A DNA stretch of 64,000 nucleotides from JBNJFY01 sp051747265 (GTDB lineage: Bacteria > Bacteroidota > Rhodothermia > Balneolales > Balneolaceae). Each line of letters starts with the position of its first letter. Position 1 is the first letter of the stretch. This document shows positions 16,882 to 25,401 of the stretch, one piece after another. The position numbers were made by a program, and so were the translations under genes. The notes below the pieces were generated by a model. The model ran no database searches and was not told the origin of the DNA. It saw only the letters and a program-made list of their open reading frames with translations. The stretch is from assembly GCA_051747265.1 (NCBI GenBank), contig JBNJFY010000006.1:175725-239724 (forward strand), in the 5' to 3' direction.

Positions 16882-17190
16882 ATGAAATTGATTGTATTAA
16901 TGAGTGTCGAAGAATCCAGCGATGTACTGGAAAAGCTTTTGGTTAACCACAAAGTCCCTGTATTTAGTGGGTTAAACGTAGAAGGTTATAAAATGACAGC
17001 TCGAGAATTTGAAAATGAGAGCTGGTTCTCGGATAAGGGAATGGGCGTTTATTCTCATGTATACTTTAGTTTTTTGGATGAGAAACACGCGGATAGTGTA
17101 TTGTCGGCCATTGAGGATTATAATGAGCACCAAGAAGATAGCCCTAATCCTCTACGTGGATTTCAGCTGGATGTAGAGCGATCGATATAA
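16882..17190 (+). CDS. Small protein of unknown function, possibly PII/CutA-like fold
   Basis: 102 residues, cytosolic, with no signal peptide or membrane segment. The alternation of strands and helices (MKLIVLMSVEESSDVLEKLL, then YSHVYFSFLDEKHADSVLSA) resembles a ferredoxin-like fold of the PII/CutA kind, with a helix after the first strand and an acidic C-terminus. No nucleotide-binding loop of classical PII is recognisable. A good GAGGA ribosome-binding site 10 bases upstream supports expression. The function is unknown; I would not name it. Confidence 0.55.
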   Translation: MKLIVLMSVEESSDVLEKLLVNHKVPVFSGLNVEGYKMTAREFENESWFSDKGMGVYSHVYFSFLDEKHADSVLSAIEDYNEHQEDSPNPLRGFQLDVERSI

Positions 17191-17195
17191 GTACT

Positions 17196-17699
17196 TCAGC
17201 AACCGGCATGACATTGCTGCGTTCTAGCTTCAAACGTTTGGGGAAACCATTTTTCAATATGCTCCCCGGATCCTTTTACGCGTATGTCTGGTTGATCCAG
17301 TAGTATTTCATCCAGATAGGTGGCCACCTGTTTTGCGCCCTGATTATGCTTATAAATCACAGGACTGAGTATAATGGGAATTTTATGAAGTCGGATTGAC
17401 CGCTTGTCGACCTGGATATATTTAACACAAGTCAGTTCAATCTGACGAGTCAATATCGGATCAGCTGATACAAAAGTTTGGTCTATAACGTAGTACGTAC
17501 GGTTTGCCCAATAGGGCAGGATCAAAGGGGCCAATATGATATTTAAAAAGAATGGGTTGATAAATGAGAAATGACCCTCTAAATACTCTTCATAAAGTAA
17601 GTATCCCGAAAATATCTCAGTAAAAATCAGCAGCAGGTATAGCCCATATCGCTGCCACGGTTTCATGTAATAAGTAGGTTCAGAAAGGGAGTTATCCAT
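17196..17699 (-). CDS. Membrane protein of unknown function, PH-like C-terminus
   Basis: 167 residues. Two membrane segments lie at about residues 15-36 and 45-64, followed by a soluble part starting NRTYYVIDQTFVSADPILTRQI. That strand-rich part, about 60-80 residues, resembles bacterial PH-like (bPH_2-type) domains that follow two helices, but the match is weak by eye. The end is rich in Cys and His (TQQCHAGC). Its ATG shares one base with the purC stop codon (TAATG), so it is translationally coupled to purC. Confidence 0.55.
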   Translation of the reverse strand: MDNSLSEPTYYMKPWQRYGLYLLLIFTEIFSGYLLYEEYLEGHFSFINPFFLNIILAPLILPYWANRTYYVIDQTFVSADPILTRQIELTCVKYIQVDKRSIRLHKIPIILSPVIYKHNQGAKQVATYLDEILLDQPDIRVKGSGEHIEKWFPQTFEARTQQCHAGC

Positions 17700-18646
17700 T
17701 ACAGATACTGAGCAAATATCTCTTCCAGGGTCTTATTAAAATCATCGGTTGGGGTGGGAGCAAAATCCTGTCCGGTGAGCTTTTCAAACAGCTCTGCGTA
17801 GCGTTCATATACTTGCCAGCGGAAATCATCGGGCAGATCGGGCAGGGTTTGCCCTTCTTTACCTTGAAAATCGTGTTCCATCAGCCACTCGCGCAAAAAC
17901 TCCTTGGAGAGCTGCTTTTGTGGCTCATCGTTGGCCAGGCGTTCTTCGTAACCATCAGCATAGAAATAGCGAGAGGAGTCGGTGGTGTGAACTTCATCAA
18001 TTAGAGTGACTTCCCCGTTGTGTAGCCCAAATTCGTATTTGGTATCCACCAGGATCAAGCCTTGCTTATTGGCCAGCGTTTGTCCGCGTTCAAACAGTTG
18101 AAAAGCATAGTTGCGGACCGCCTCCCAAGTTTTGGGATCCACCAATCCGCGTTCCAGAATTTGCGCTTCGGAAATATCCTCGTCATGGCCTTCCTGTGCT
18201 TTGGTAGCCGGTGTCAAGATAGGTTCCGGAAAGGCTTGGTGTTCTTTCATGCCCTCGGGTATGGTTACCCCACAAAGCTCTCGTTTGCCATCCCGATATT
18301 CTCTCCAGGCATGACCGGTTAAATAGCCGCGAACCACCACCTCGACGGGCAGCGGATCACACTTCTTGCCGATCATTACATTAGCGTGGGGGACATCCAG
18401 CACATGAGTGGGCACGATATCTTGTACGTGTTCAAATGCGAAAGCTGCTAATCCGTTTAAAATCTGTCCTTTAAAGGGAATCGGCTGGCGCATGATATGA
18501 TCAAATGCTGATATGCGATCGGTAACCACGATTCCCAGAGTAGAGGTGTTGAGCTCATATACATCGCGCACCTTACCACGATAAGGTTCTATGATGGGAT
18601 GGTCAGTACGGTCTATGCAGTGTTTAAAGGCTTCTTCGGGAGTCAT
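17699..18646 (-). CDS. purC: Phosphoribosylaminoimidazole-succinocarboxamide synthase
   Basis: 315 residues, the long form seen in Bacteroidota and yeast Ade1. Motifs: YRGKVRDVYELN (nucleotide-binding start), DRISAFDHIM, then VVVRGYLTGHAWREY and LVDTKYEFG (SAICAR synthetase signatures), with LIDEVHTTDSSRYF near residue 217. The enzyme joins CAIR and aspartate using ATP in purine synthesis. It is the upstream gene of a two-gene unit with the membrane protein at 17196, overlapping by one base. No other pur gene is in the window. Confidence 0.96.
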   Translation of the reverse strand: MTPEEAFKHCIDRTDHPIIEPYRGKVRDVYELNTSTLGIVVTDRISAFDHIMRQPIPFKGQILNGLAAFAFEHVQDIVPTHVLDVPHANVMIGKKCDPLPVEVVVRGYLTGHAWREYRDGKRELCGVTIPEGMKEHQAFPEPILTPATKAQEGHDEDISEAQILERGLVDPKTWEAVRNYAFQLFERGQTLANKQGLILVDTKYEFGLHNGEVTLIDEVHTTDSSRYFYADGYEERLANDEPQKQLSKEFLREWLMEHDFQGKEGQTLPDLPDDFRWQVYERYAELFEKLTGQDFAPTPTDDFNKTLEEIFAQYL

Positions 18647-18849
18647 AAGGTGTTAATGATCAAGGATTTCTATGCTTAGCACGAAGATGCATAATATTTG
18701 GATTTCCCGAAACCTAGGAAAGTGAATATTTCCATTAGCCAATTCGGTTTATTACAAAAAGGTCATGACGATTGGTACACAGATTTCTCAACCACGGGAA
18801 CGTTAAAACCTCATATCTGCATTGCGTAAATGAACTTAATCCCAAATGC

Positions 18850-19827
18850 ATGCCAGATATTCTACGTTTACCATATTCAATGATCCGGCCATTATATGAG
18901 CGTACCTCGTTTCACCGATCTGTGATCACAGAGTTGGACAACAGTGAGCTGCAAGACGCCTATTCCCAGTGTAGGGAAATTACCAAACGTCACGCCAAGA
19001 CTTTTTACTTGGCTACTCGCTTTTTACCCAATGACAAGCAGCGGGCCATTTTTACAGTTTACGCGTTGTGCCGCTATTTAGATGATCTGGTTGATGAAGC
19101 CGAGGACTTGATCTTGCGACAGGAGATGAATGTGGCCGAAGTGGAGCGTCAGCTTTGCGATTGGAAAGAAAAACTCCGCGAAACCTACGAAGGCCGCCGT
19201 CATGATAACCCGATTTTGTTGGCATTATCCGATGTACTAAAGACCTATCACATACCTATTCATTTGCCCTTTGAACTAATGGATGGGGTATGTATGGATC
19301 TGACTAAAAATCGCTTTCACTCATTCCGGGAAGTGTATGATTACTCCTATAAGGTCGCTTCGGTAGTGGGACTGATGACCAGCGAGATATTTGGTTATAA
19401 ACATGATCAAGCACTGGAACACGCCGAAGCATTGGGAATTGCTATGCAGCTTACCAACATACTACGCGATGTAGGTGAAGACCTGGATCGCAATCGCATA
19501 TATCTACCCCTCAATGAGCTTTGGGAATATGGAATAACGGAGGATGATCTATTTAATCACCAGATGACACCTCGATTTAAATCCTTCATGAGGTATCAGA
19601 TTGCTCGGGCTCGGCAATATTATGAGCAGGCGGATATCGGTATTCCCATGTTGCAATCAGACAGTCAGGTTCCGGTTTATCTGGCCAGGTATAACTACAG
19701 TCGGATCCTGGATAAGATAGAAGAGAACGATTACGACGTATTTAGCCAGCGCGCTTACGTCAGCAAGTCGGAGAAACTCTCGATTATCCCTAAAATTTGG
19801 TGGAATATGAAGATTTCCGCTGCTTAG
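18850..19827 (+). CDS. Phytoene/squalene synthase family protein
   Basis: About 325 residues from the ATG at 18850. The frame is open further up to a TTG at 18772, but those residues do not look like the family; a start at the ATG at 18880 is also possible. The first aspartate-rich motif is YLDDLVDEAED near residue 80 and the second is DVGEDLDRNRIYLP, as in trans-isoprenyl diphosphate synthases that condense two prenyl diphosphates head to head. YALCRYLDDLVD fits phytoene synthase (CrtB) best. No desaturase or cyclase gene is adjacent, so product and pathway are open. Confidence 0.85.
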   Translation: MPDILRLPYSMIRPLYERTSFHRSVITELDNSELQDAYSQCREITKRHAKTFYLATRFLPNDKQRAIFTVYALCRYLDDLVDEAEDLILRQEMNVAEVERQLCDWKEKLRETYEGRRHDNPILLALSDVLKTYHIPIHLPFELMDGVCMDLTKNRFHSFREVYDYSYKVASVVGLMTSEIFGYKHDQALEHAEALGIAMQLTNILRDVGEDLDRNRIYLPLNELWEYGITEDDLFNHQMTPRFKSFMRYQIARARQYYEQADIGIPMLQSDSQVPVYLARYNYSRILDKIEENDYDVFSQRAYVSKSEKLSIIPKIWWNMKISAA

Positions 19828-20174
19828 CCCTACCAGTGTTGATCTACCACGAACCTATTACCCTAGAAGTTTAGGCGAAAAGTATGATGGTCACTAAAAA
19901 GTAGAGTCCGATAATTTGGGTGCCGTGCATAGACCGGTAACGCAGGTTTTGAATTCGTAGCGGCGATTCTCGTATAGTACCCTCTTTTTTAATGTCACTC
20001 TGCGGCGTTAAACCGTTGGGAAGCGCAGTTTCCCGTACGGTTATGAACGGACTCACACGCCGATAAATAGGGGTATTATTTAATAATCCCCGTGGATTGC
20101 AACATCCATTTACACTATCAATCGCAATCTGTTATATTCGGTCAAGATGAGCATCAACCAGACTGTCGAATATC
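19828..20174. other. Intergenic spacer with a hairpin-island fragment
   Basis: 347 bases. A partial copy of the composite hairpin family lies at about 19993-20043 (CACTCTGCGGCG...GGGAAGCGCAGTTTCCC). A minus-strand 61-codon frame (19871-20056) overlaps it and ends in a hydrophobic stretch, but it mostly translates repeat sequence and is not called. Confidence 0.55.
19993..20043. repeat. Fragment of composite hairpin family
   Basis: Contains a degenerate 'CTCTGCGGCGTTAA' module and the GGGAAGCGCAGTTTCCC palindrome, both part of the right half of the composite hairpin islands. The left half and inner stem are missing. Confidence 0.65.
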
Positions 20175-20885
20175 ATGGAACGCAAGTACGATAAGTGGCG
20201 CAGCCCTAGCTTGGGACGAGAAATGGAATTGCTGGTATTTGGGAAATCGGGAACTCCGGTATTGGCCTTTCCATCCGAGCAAGGACGTTTTTACGAGTGG
20301 GAAGACCAGGGCATGATGGAAGCGCTGGGTGAACAGATTGAAAATGGTTATAACCAGATCTTCTGTGTAGATACCGTCAATGAAGAGAGCTTTCTAAATG
20401 ATGAGATGGATCCGGGTACCCGGATGCTTCGTTACGAGCAGTACGAAAGCTATATCATCGATGAAGTGCTTCCCTATATTCACAAAAAGAATGGGCATTT
20501 CTATTTAATCAGCGCGGGAATAGGATTGGGTGCTTATCACGCGGCTAATCTACAGTTCAAGCATCCCCAAAAGTTTAATAAATTGATCGGCTTGAGTGGC
20601 GATTACGATATCAAGCAGTACCTGGATGGTTTCTATGATGATCGGGTATACTTTAACAATCCCATCGACTACATGAGGAATTTGACCGATCACGATATCA
20701 TTCGCACCATTCAGCAATCTGATATTCGACTAGTCGCCGAGCAAGGGGTTGATGACTACTCGACCCGCGAGCTGAGTAAAACGCTGCACCGAAAAGCGAT
20801 ACCGCATGTGATGGATGTTCAGGAAGATCACAGTGATGGTGAATGGAGCTTTTGGCAGGAAATGGTGCGTAAGCATATTATTTAG
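20175..20885 (+). CDS. Esterase-like alpha/beta-hydrolase fold protein lacking the nucleophile
   Basis: 236 residues in the putative-esterase (PF00756-like) arrangement: a GTPVLAFPSEQGR strand, then YEQYESYIIDEVLPYI, the elbow LISAGIGLGAYHAANLQF, and a C-terminal VQEDHSDGEW with a plausible His. In active members the elbow reads GxSxGxYHAA; here it is GIGLGAYHAA, so the serine position is glycine. The protein is therefore probably not a classic serine esterase (inference). It lies 45 bases upstream of accC on the same strand. A binding or scaffolding role is possible. Confidence 0.75.
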   Translation: MERKYDKWRSPSLGREMELLVFGKSGTPVLAFPSEQGRFYEWEDQGMMEALGEQIENGYNQIFCVDTVNEESFLNDEMDPGTRMLRYEQYESYIIDEVLPYIHKKNGHFYLISAGIGLGAYHAANLQFKHPQKFNKLIGLSGDYDIKQYLDGFYDDRVYFNNPIDYMRNLTDHDIIRTIQQSDIRLVAEQGVDDYSTRELSKTLHRKAIPHVMDVQEDHSDGEWSFWQEMVRKHII

Positions 20886-20930
20886 ACGATTCTGAAACGA
20901 TAGTAATTACAATTATACAACAATAATTAT

Positions 20931-22445
20931 ATGCCTGAGATCAAGAAAGTACTGATTGCCAATCGCGGTGAAATTGCCGTTCGTGTTATTCGCACCTGCA
21001 AAGAACAAGGCAAAAAAACAGTTGCGGTGTTTTCAGAGCCGGATGCCAAAGCGCCGCATGTTACCTTGGCTGATGAATCGGTGTATATTGGTGAAGCGGC
21101 TTCTTCGGAAAGTTATCTGGTTATTGATAAAATTATTGACGCTGCCAAACAGACCGGTGCCGATGCCATCCATCCCGGATATGGTTTCCTTAGCGAAAAC
21201 GCAGATTTCGCTGAACGCTGTGAACAGGAAGGGTTGATCTTTATTGGCCCCAAGCCGTATGCCATCCGAACCATGGGGGACAAGACCCAGGCACGCGAGT
21301 TGATGAGCAAAGCCAATGTGCCTTTTCCACCGGGGACCAAAAAAGAATTAATCGATATCGAGGAAGCCCGCGGAATTGCCGAGGACATCGGTTTTCCCGT
21401 GTTGATTAAAGCGGCCGCCGGCGGTGGTGGTAAAGGGATGCGTATTGTGAACGATCCCAGTACGTTTGAATCCAGTATTAAAGCGGCTAAGTCAGAAGCT
21501 CGCAATGCTTTCGGAGACGATCGTGTGTATATCGAAAAATATTTGGAAGAGCCCCGACATGTGGAGTTTCAAATTATGGCCGATGAACACGGTAATGTGC
21601 TCCACATTTTTGATCGGGAGTGTTCTATTCAACGGCGCCACCAGAAGGTGATTGAAGAAGCGCCGTGCGCGATATTAACGGATGAGCTGCGAGCGGAAAT
21701 GGCTGATGCGGCGGTCTCCGCGGCTAAAGCATGTGATTATGTAGGCGCCGGGACTATTGAGTTTCTGGTAGATAAACACCGCAATTTCTACTTCCTGGAG
21801 ATGAATACTCGTTTACAGGTTGAACACCCCGTTACCGAAATGATTTCTGATCTGGATCTGGTAGCTCTGCAATTATTGGTTGCCGAGGGAAAAGAACTTC
21901 CCTTTAGGCAAGAGGATTTGGAAATGCACGGACATGCCATTGAATGCCGGATTTACGCGGAGGATCCTACCGAAAACTTCCTGCCCAGTACGGGACGACT
22001 GTTACGCCATCGCATTCCATCCGGATCGGGTGTACGTGTAGATGCCGGCGTAGCCGAGGGCGATATGGTGACCATCAACTACGATCCCATGATCTCCAAG
22101 TTGTGCGTACATGCCGCAACTCGAGAAGATGCCATTAAGCGGATGAGACGTTCGCTTAGAGAGTATGAAATCGCCGGTTGCAAGACGACGATTCCATTTT
22201 GCCATTATGTGATGGGGCACCAAGATTTTCAGCAAGCCGAGTACGATACGCATTTTGTGGGTGATAAATTTAAGATCGATGATATGACGCTCCTGACTGA
22301 GGAAGAGGATAACCCCGTCTATCAGAGTATCGCCGCGGCGTTACTGAAAAATGCGTCTGGCCAGGTATCGCTGAACTCCAACGGGAAGGCGGTCAGTACT
22401 TTTAGTGGGGAATCCGAATGGTGGCGCAAGCGCGTTCGGGGGTAG
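20931..22445 (+). CDS. accC: Biotin carboxylase subunit (acetyl-/acyl-CoA carboxylase)
   Basis: 504 residues. The start KVLIANRGEIAVRVIRTC is the biotin-carboxylase N-domain signature. The ATP-grasp glycine loop KAAAGGGGKGMR is near residue 160, and FLEMNTRLQVEHPVTEM (catalytic and Mg-binding residues) is near residue 285. The protein is about 55 residues longer than E. coli AccC; the extra tail (from about residue 450, acidic) is seen in Bacteroidota acyl-CoA carboxylases. No biotin carrier gene is adjacent. It carboxylates biotin using bicarbonate and ATP. murQ follows after 33 bases. Confidence 0.93.
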   Translation: MPEIKKVLIANRGEIAVRVIRTCKEQGKKTVAVFSEPDAKAPHVTLADESVYIGEAASSESYLVIDKIIDAAKQTGADAIHPGYGFLSENADFAERCEQEGLIFIGPKPYAIRTMGDKTQARELMSKANVPFPPGTKKELIDIEEARGIAEDIGFPVLIKAAAGGGGKGMRIVNDPSTFESSIKAAKSEARNAFGDDRVYIEKYLEEPRHVEFQIMADEHGNVLHIFDRECSIQRRHQKVIEEAPCAILTDELRAEMADAAVSAAKACDYVGAGTIEFLVDKHRNFYFLEMNTRLQVEHPVTEMISDLDLVALQLLVAEGKELPFRQEDLEMHGHAIECRIYAEDPTENFLPSTGRLLRHRIPSGSGVRVDAGVAEGDMVTINYDPMISKLCVHAATREDAIKRMRRSLREYEIAGCKTTIPFCHYVMGHQDFQQAEYDTHFVGDKFKIDDMTLLTEEEDNPVYQSIAAALLKNASGQVSLNSNGKAVSTFSGESEWWRKRVRG

Positions 22446-22478
22446 ACCATTTCTCAATTTCAAAAGGGAATTATATAG

Positions 22479-23444
22479 ATGTCGGAACAAGAGCAGTCTC
22501 CTCGTTCAGCCTCCTCCGGTTCTGGAAACAGGGAACTCTACGAGCGGCTGCGGAACTTGGATACCGAACAGCGCAATCAGGCCTCCCAACATATTGATAC
22601 CGCGGATCCGCTGGAAATCGCTCAAATTATTAATGCGGAGGACCATCGGGTAGCCGATGCAGTACAGACGCGTTTACCGGTCATTGCCGAGGCCATGGAA
22701 GCGGTTAAAGAAACGCTGGATAGCGGTGGGCGGCTCATCTATATGGGAGCTGGAACCAGTGGCCGCTTAGGCGTATTGGATGCCGCCGAATGTCCACCTA
22801 CCTTTGGTTCGGATCCGGCTGAGATTATAGGTTTGATTGCCGGCGGTCGCGAAGCCATGTTCGTGGCCCAGGAGGGCGCCGAGGATTTTGAATCCAATGG
22901 AAAAGAGGCCCTTCAGGAGATCAATTTGACTACTGCGGATCTGGTCTGTGGATTGGCGGCCAGTGGTCGTACTCCGTATGTAATCGGCGGACTGAAATAC
23001 GCTCAACAGTTGGATTGCAGAACCATTTTTGTCTGTACCGTACCGGGCGACCAAGTGAGGGTGGCGTGCGATTTCCTTATCGATATTCCCGTCGGGCCCG
23101 AGGTAGTGATGGGAAGTACACGGATGAAAAGCGCGACCGCTCAAAAAATGGTACTCAATATGCTGACCACTGGGGCTATGATTCGGCGGGGCAAGGTCTA
23201 TGAAAATGTGATGGTAGATCTGATGCTCACCAACAAGAAGCTGAGAGAACGCTCTAAACGAATCATTGCTATGTTTACCTCTTTGACCTATGAACAGGCA
23301 GGTTCGTTACTAAAGCAGGCGGGCGGTCATGTTAAGACCGCTCTGGTGATGGAGCTGGCCAAGGTGGGACGATCTAGAGCTCAAGAATTGCTGGATCAGC
23401 AGGATGGGTTTGTTGAACGAGCAATTGAAGCCGCGGAAGCATAA
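22479..23444 (+). CDS. murQ: N-acetylmuramic acid 6-phosphate etherase
   Basis: 321 residues. The SIS-fold signature is MGAGTSGRLGVLDAAECPPT near residue 90, including the catalytic Glu of this family. VGPEVVMGSTRMKSATAQ provides the second phosphosugar-binding stretch. The enzyme cleaves the lactyl ether of MurNAc-6-phosphate during recycling of cell-wall sugars in the cytoplasm. It lies in a same-strand run with accC (33-bp gap) and plsC (33-bp gap), so all may be co-transcribed. No MurP-type transporter or AnmK kinase is in the window. Confidence 0.95.
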   Translation: MSEQEQSPRSASSGSGNRELYERLRNLDTEQRNQASQHIDTADPLEIAQIINAEDHRVADAVQTRLPVIAEAMEAVKETLDSGGRLIYMGAGTSGRLGVLDAAECPPTFGSDPAEIIGLIAGGREAMFVAQEGAEDFESNGKEALQEINLTTADLVCGLAASGRTPYVIGGLKYAQQLDCRTIFVCTVPGDQVRVACDFLIDIPVGPEVVMGSTRMKSATAQKMVLNMLTTGAMIRRGKVYENVMVDLMLTNKKLRERSKRIIAMFTSLTYEQAGSLLKQAGGHVKTALVMELAKVGRSRAQELLDQQDGFVERAIEAAEA

Positions 23445-23477
23445 ATTTCGATACCATAAATAGTTGGAGGAGGGCAG

Positions 23478-24233
23478 ATGGTACAAGTTGTATTTAGTGT
23501 ACTGGTTTGGATCTATTTTGCGCTGGTTACTATTGTATTCCTCTTTCCCATTCTAATTGCATTTCTACTCACCTTTCCGTTCGATCCGCTTAGACGCTGG
23601 CCCAACCGCATGCTCAAGGGACTGGCCTACACCTTTCTATATGCGATTCCCGGCTGGCATATCGATATTCAGGGTACTGAGCACTATCAAAAAGAGGAAC
23701 CGGCCATTTGTATCTCCAATCACCAAAGCTTTTTCGATCTGCCCTTATTTTACCTGTTGCCGTGGACAATGCGTTGGGTAGCAAAAAAATCACTGTTCTA
23801 TATCCCCATTCTGGGCTGGATCATCTATTTGACCGGGCACATTGCTATTGATCGCTCACGCCGTCTGGCTTTTTTGAATTTGGAAGAGGCCAAACCCACC
23901 TTGCAATCAGGTATGTCGGTAATGATTTTTCCCGAGGGTACCCGAACCAACGATGGATCTGTGTTACCATTCAAAAAAGGAGCATTCCTCTTGTCGTTTG
24001 ATCAGCAGGTGCCTATTCAGCCGATGGTGCTCTATGGGGCTTATGAGGCTTTACCCAGTGGCAGCTGGAAATTCGGTTTGTCTCAGCAATTTGCCATTCA
24101 CGTCTTGCCACGTATCTATCCGCAGGACTATGATGATGTAGATCAGATGAAAAAGGAAGCTCGAAGTCGCATACAAGAGAAATTATCTGAGTTGCGGTTA
24201 CGATATGAATCACATAACACAGAGGTACTATGA
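23478..24233 (+). CDS. 1-acyl-sn-glycerol-3-phosphate acyltransferase
   Basis: 251 residues. Two hydrophobic N-terminal segments (residues 4-40) are followed by the catalytic NHQSFFD (HX4D) near residue 80 and FPEGTRTNDGS (glycerophosphate-binding) near residue 155. This is the PlsC-type LPLAT fold, which acylates lysophosphatidic acid in the inner membrane. A strong ribosome-binding site, GGAGGAGGG, precedes the ATG at about 23464-23472. The preceding TonB-like and murQ genes suggest a run of envelope genes, but there is no direct functional link. Confidence 0.92.
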   Translation: MVQVVFSVLVWIYFALVTIVFLFPILIAFLLTFPFDPLRRWPNRMLKGLAYTFLYAIPGWHIDIQGTEHYQKEEPAICISNHQSFFDLPLFYLLPWTMRWVAKKSLFYIPILGWIIYLTGHIAIDRSRRLAFLNLEEAKPTLQSGMSVMIFPEGTRTNDGSVLPFKKGAFLLSFDQQVPIQPMVLYGAYEALPSGSWKFGLSQQFAIHVLPRIYPQDYDDVDQMKKEARSRIQEKLSELRLRYESHNTEVL

Positions 24234-24287
24234 GCATCGCCGAATCGTTGGGTAGTGGATAATTATTGACGTTTAGAGTTCCCTTTA

Positions 24288-24959
24288 ATGAGCAATCTGA
24301 CCCATTTAGGTTATATCATACGCATCGAGTGGTGTCTGATTGCGGTACTGATCAGTCTGATCATCATATTTCGTTGGCCCATGTCGGTGGATCAGGCATC
24401 CGGGAAAAATTTTTTCAATGAGTCACACGGAGCGGTTATCATTGAGGAAATGATATCCACACGGCACTCATCGAATCCGCCCCCGCCGCCTAAACCGTTA
24501 GTACCTGTTCCAGTCCCTAATAATGAAATAATTCCTGAGAAAGAGATTAACTTTGAAGATGTAAACTTGCCGTCCGAACCGTTGACTATGGACTTGGAAG
24601 GAGTGGGGCAAGGACCCGAAAAATCAGGGTCGGAAGGGCCGGTGGAAAATCCCCAACAACCACCCCAAATTCGTCGAATTGTGGAACCCATTGAACCGGA
24701 AGCCTCTCGTAAAGCAGGCGTTAAAGCGGAAATTATGGTCTCCATGCTGGTAGATGTGGATGGTAATGTAGCGGATGCTTCGGTCACTGAGGTCAGGCTG
24801 TATACCGATGATGGCAACGCTAAAGTGGTAGATAGCATTGGATATGGCCTAGTGGATGCTACCCTGAAAGCCGCATTCCAATGGAAATTCCGCCCCGCTC
24901 GTCAAAATGAAGAACCTGTAGCAACCTATACCAACCAAGTATTTAGTTTCGGATTTTAG
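24288..24959 (+). CDS. Energy transducer TonB-family protein
   Basis: 223 residues. A single N-terminal membrane helix (about residues 15-33, WCLIAVLISLIIIF) is followed by a proline-rich linker (PPPPPKPLVPVPVP near residue 65) and an acidic stretch. The C-terminal ~80 residues (AEIMVSMLVDVDGNVADASV, then AFQWKFRPA) fit the TonB_C domain. TonB links the proton motive force to outer-membrane receptors. ExbB and ExbD are not adjacent. The tRNA-Ser gene begins 44 bases downstream. Confidence 0.88.
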   Translation: MSNLTHLGYIIRIEWCLIAVLISLIIIFRWPMSVDQASGKNFFNESHGAVIIEEMISTRHSSNPPPPPKPLVPVPVPNNEIIPEKEINFEDVNLPSEPLTMDLEGVGQGPEKSGSEGPVENPQQPPQIRRIVEPIEPEASRKAGVKAEIMVSMLVDVDGNVADASVTEVRLYTDDGNAKVVDSIGYGLVDATLKAAFQWKFRPARQNEEPVATYTNQVFSFGF

Positions 24960-25003
24960 GTTGCTAGATTGGCCAAGGAGCCCTATATTAGCGCTCTTTC
25001 TTT

Positions 25004-25092
25004 GGAGAGGTGCCAGAGCGGTCGAACGGGCTCGCCTGGAAAGCGAGTGTGCCCCCTTCGGGGTACCGAGGGTTCGAATCCCTCCCTCTCCG
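25004..25092 (+). tRNA. tRNA-Ser (anticodon GGA)
   Basis: 89 nt, with the long variable arm of class II tRNAs. The acceptor stem starts GGAGAGG and pairs with CCTCTCC. The anticodon stem-loop CTCGC-CTGGAAA-GCGAG gives anticodon GGA. The T-loop GGTTCGAATCC is intact. CCA is not encoded. The 3' part of this gene is copied in the tandem repeats that follow. Confidence 0.97.
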
Positions 25093-25400
25093 CATTTAGC
25101 ACAGCTAGTAACTCTGGTTGTGCTTTTTTTATACCCACAAATTACCCAATTCAAGGAGGGATGAGAAGTCTATCCCGCCGTAGGGAAGTAAGCGAAGCGA
25201 ACCGGGGAATCCCTCCCTCTCCGCATTTAGCACAGCTAGTAACTCTGGTTGTGCTTTTTTTATACCCACAAATTACCCAATTCAAGGAGGGATGAGAAGT
25301 CTATCCCGCCGTAGGGAAGTAAGCGAAGCGAACCGGGGAATCCCTCCCTCTCCGCATTTAGCACAACTAGTAACCCTGGTTGTGCTTTTTTTATACCCAC
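25077..25400 (+). repeat. 131-bp tandem repeat of tRNA 3' end plus terminator
   Basis: The word AATCCCTCCCTCTCCGCATT occurs at 25077, 25208 and 25339, exactly 131 bases apart. The unit carries the tRNA-Ser 3' arm, an AGCACA...TGTGCT hairpin with T-run, and a spacer with CCCGCCGTAGGGAAG. The third unit is cut off where the 319-bp array begins. Copy 3 has small substitutions (AGCACAACTAG, AACCCTGG). Confidence 0.85.
25098..25130 (+). terminator. Rho-independent terminator of tRNA-Ser
   Basis: AGCACA (25098-25103) pairs with TGTGCT (25119-25124), followed by a T7 run. The same terminator recurs 131 and 262 bases later (about 25229-25261 and 25360-25392); the last has an 8-bp stem, AGCACAAC/GTTGTGCT. 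Confidence 0.8.
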
Positions 25401-25401
25401 A

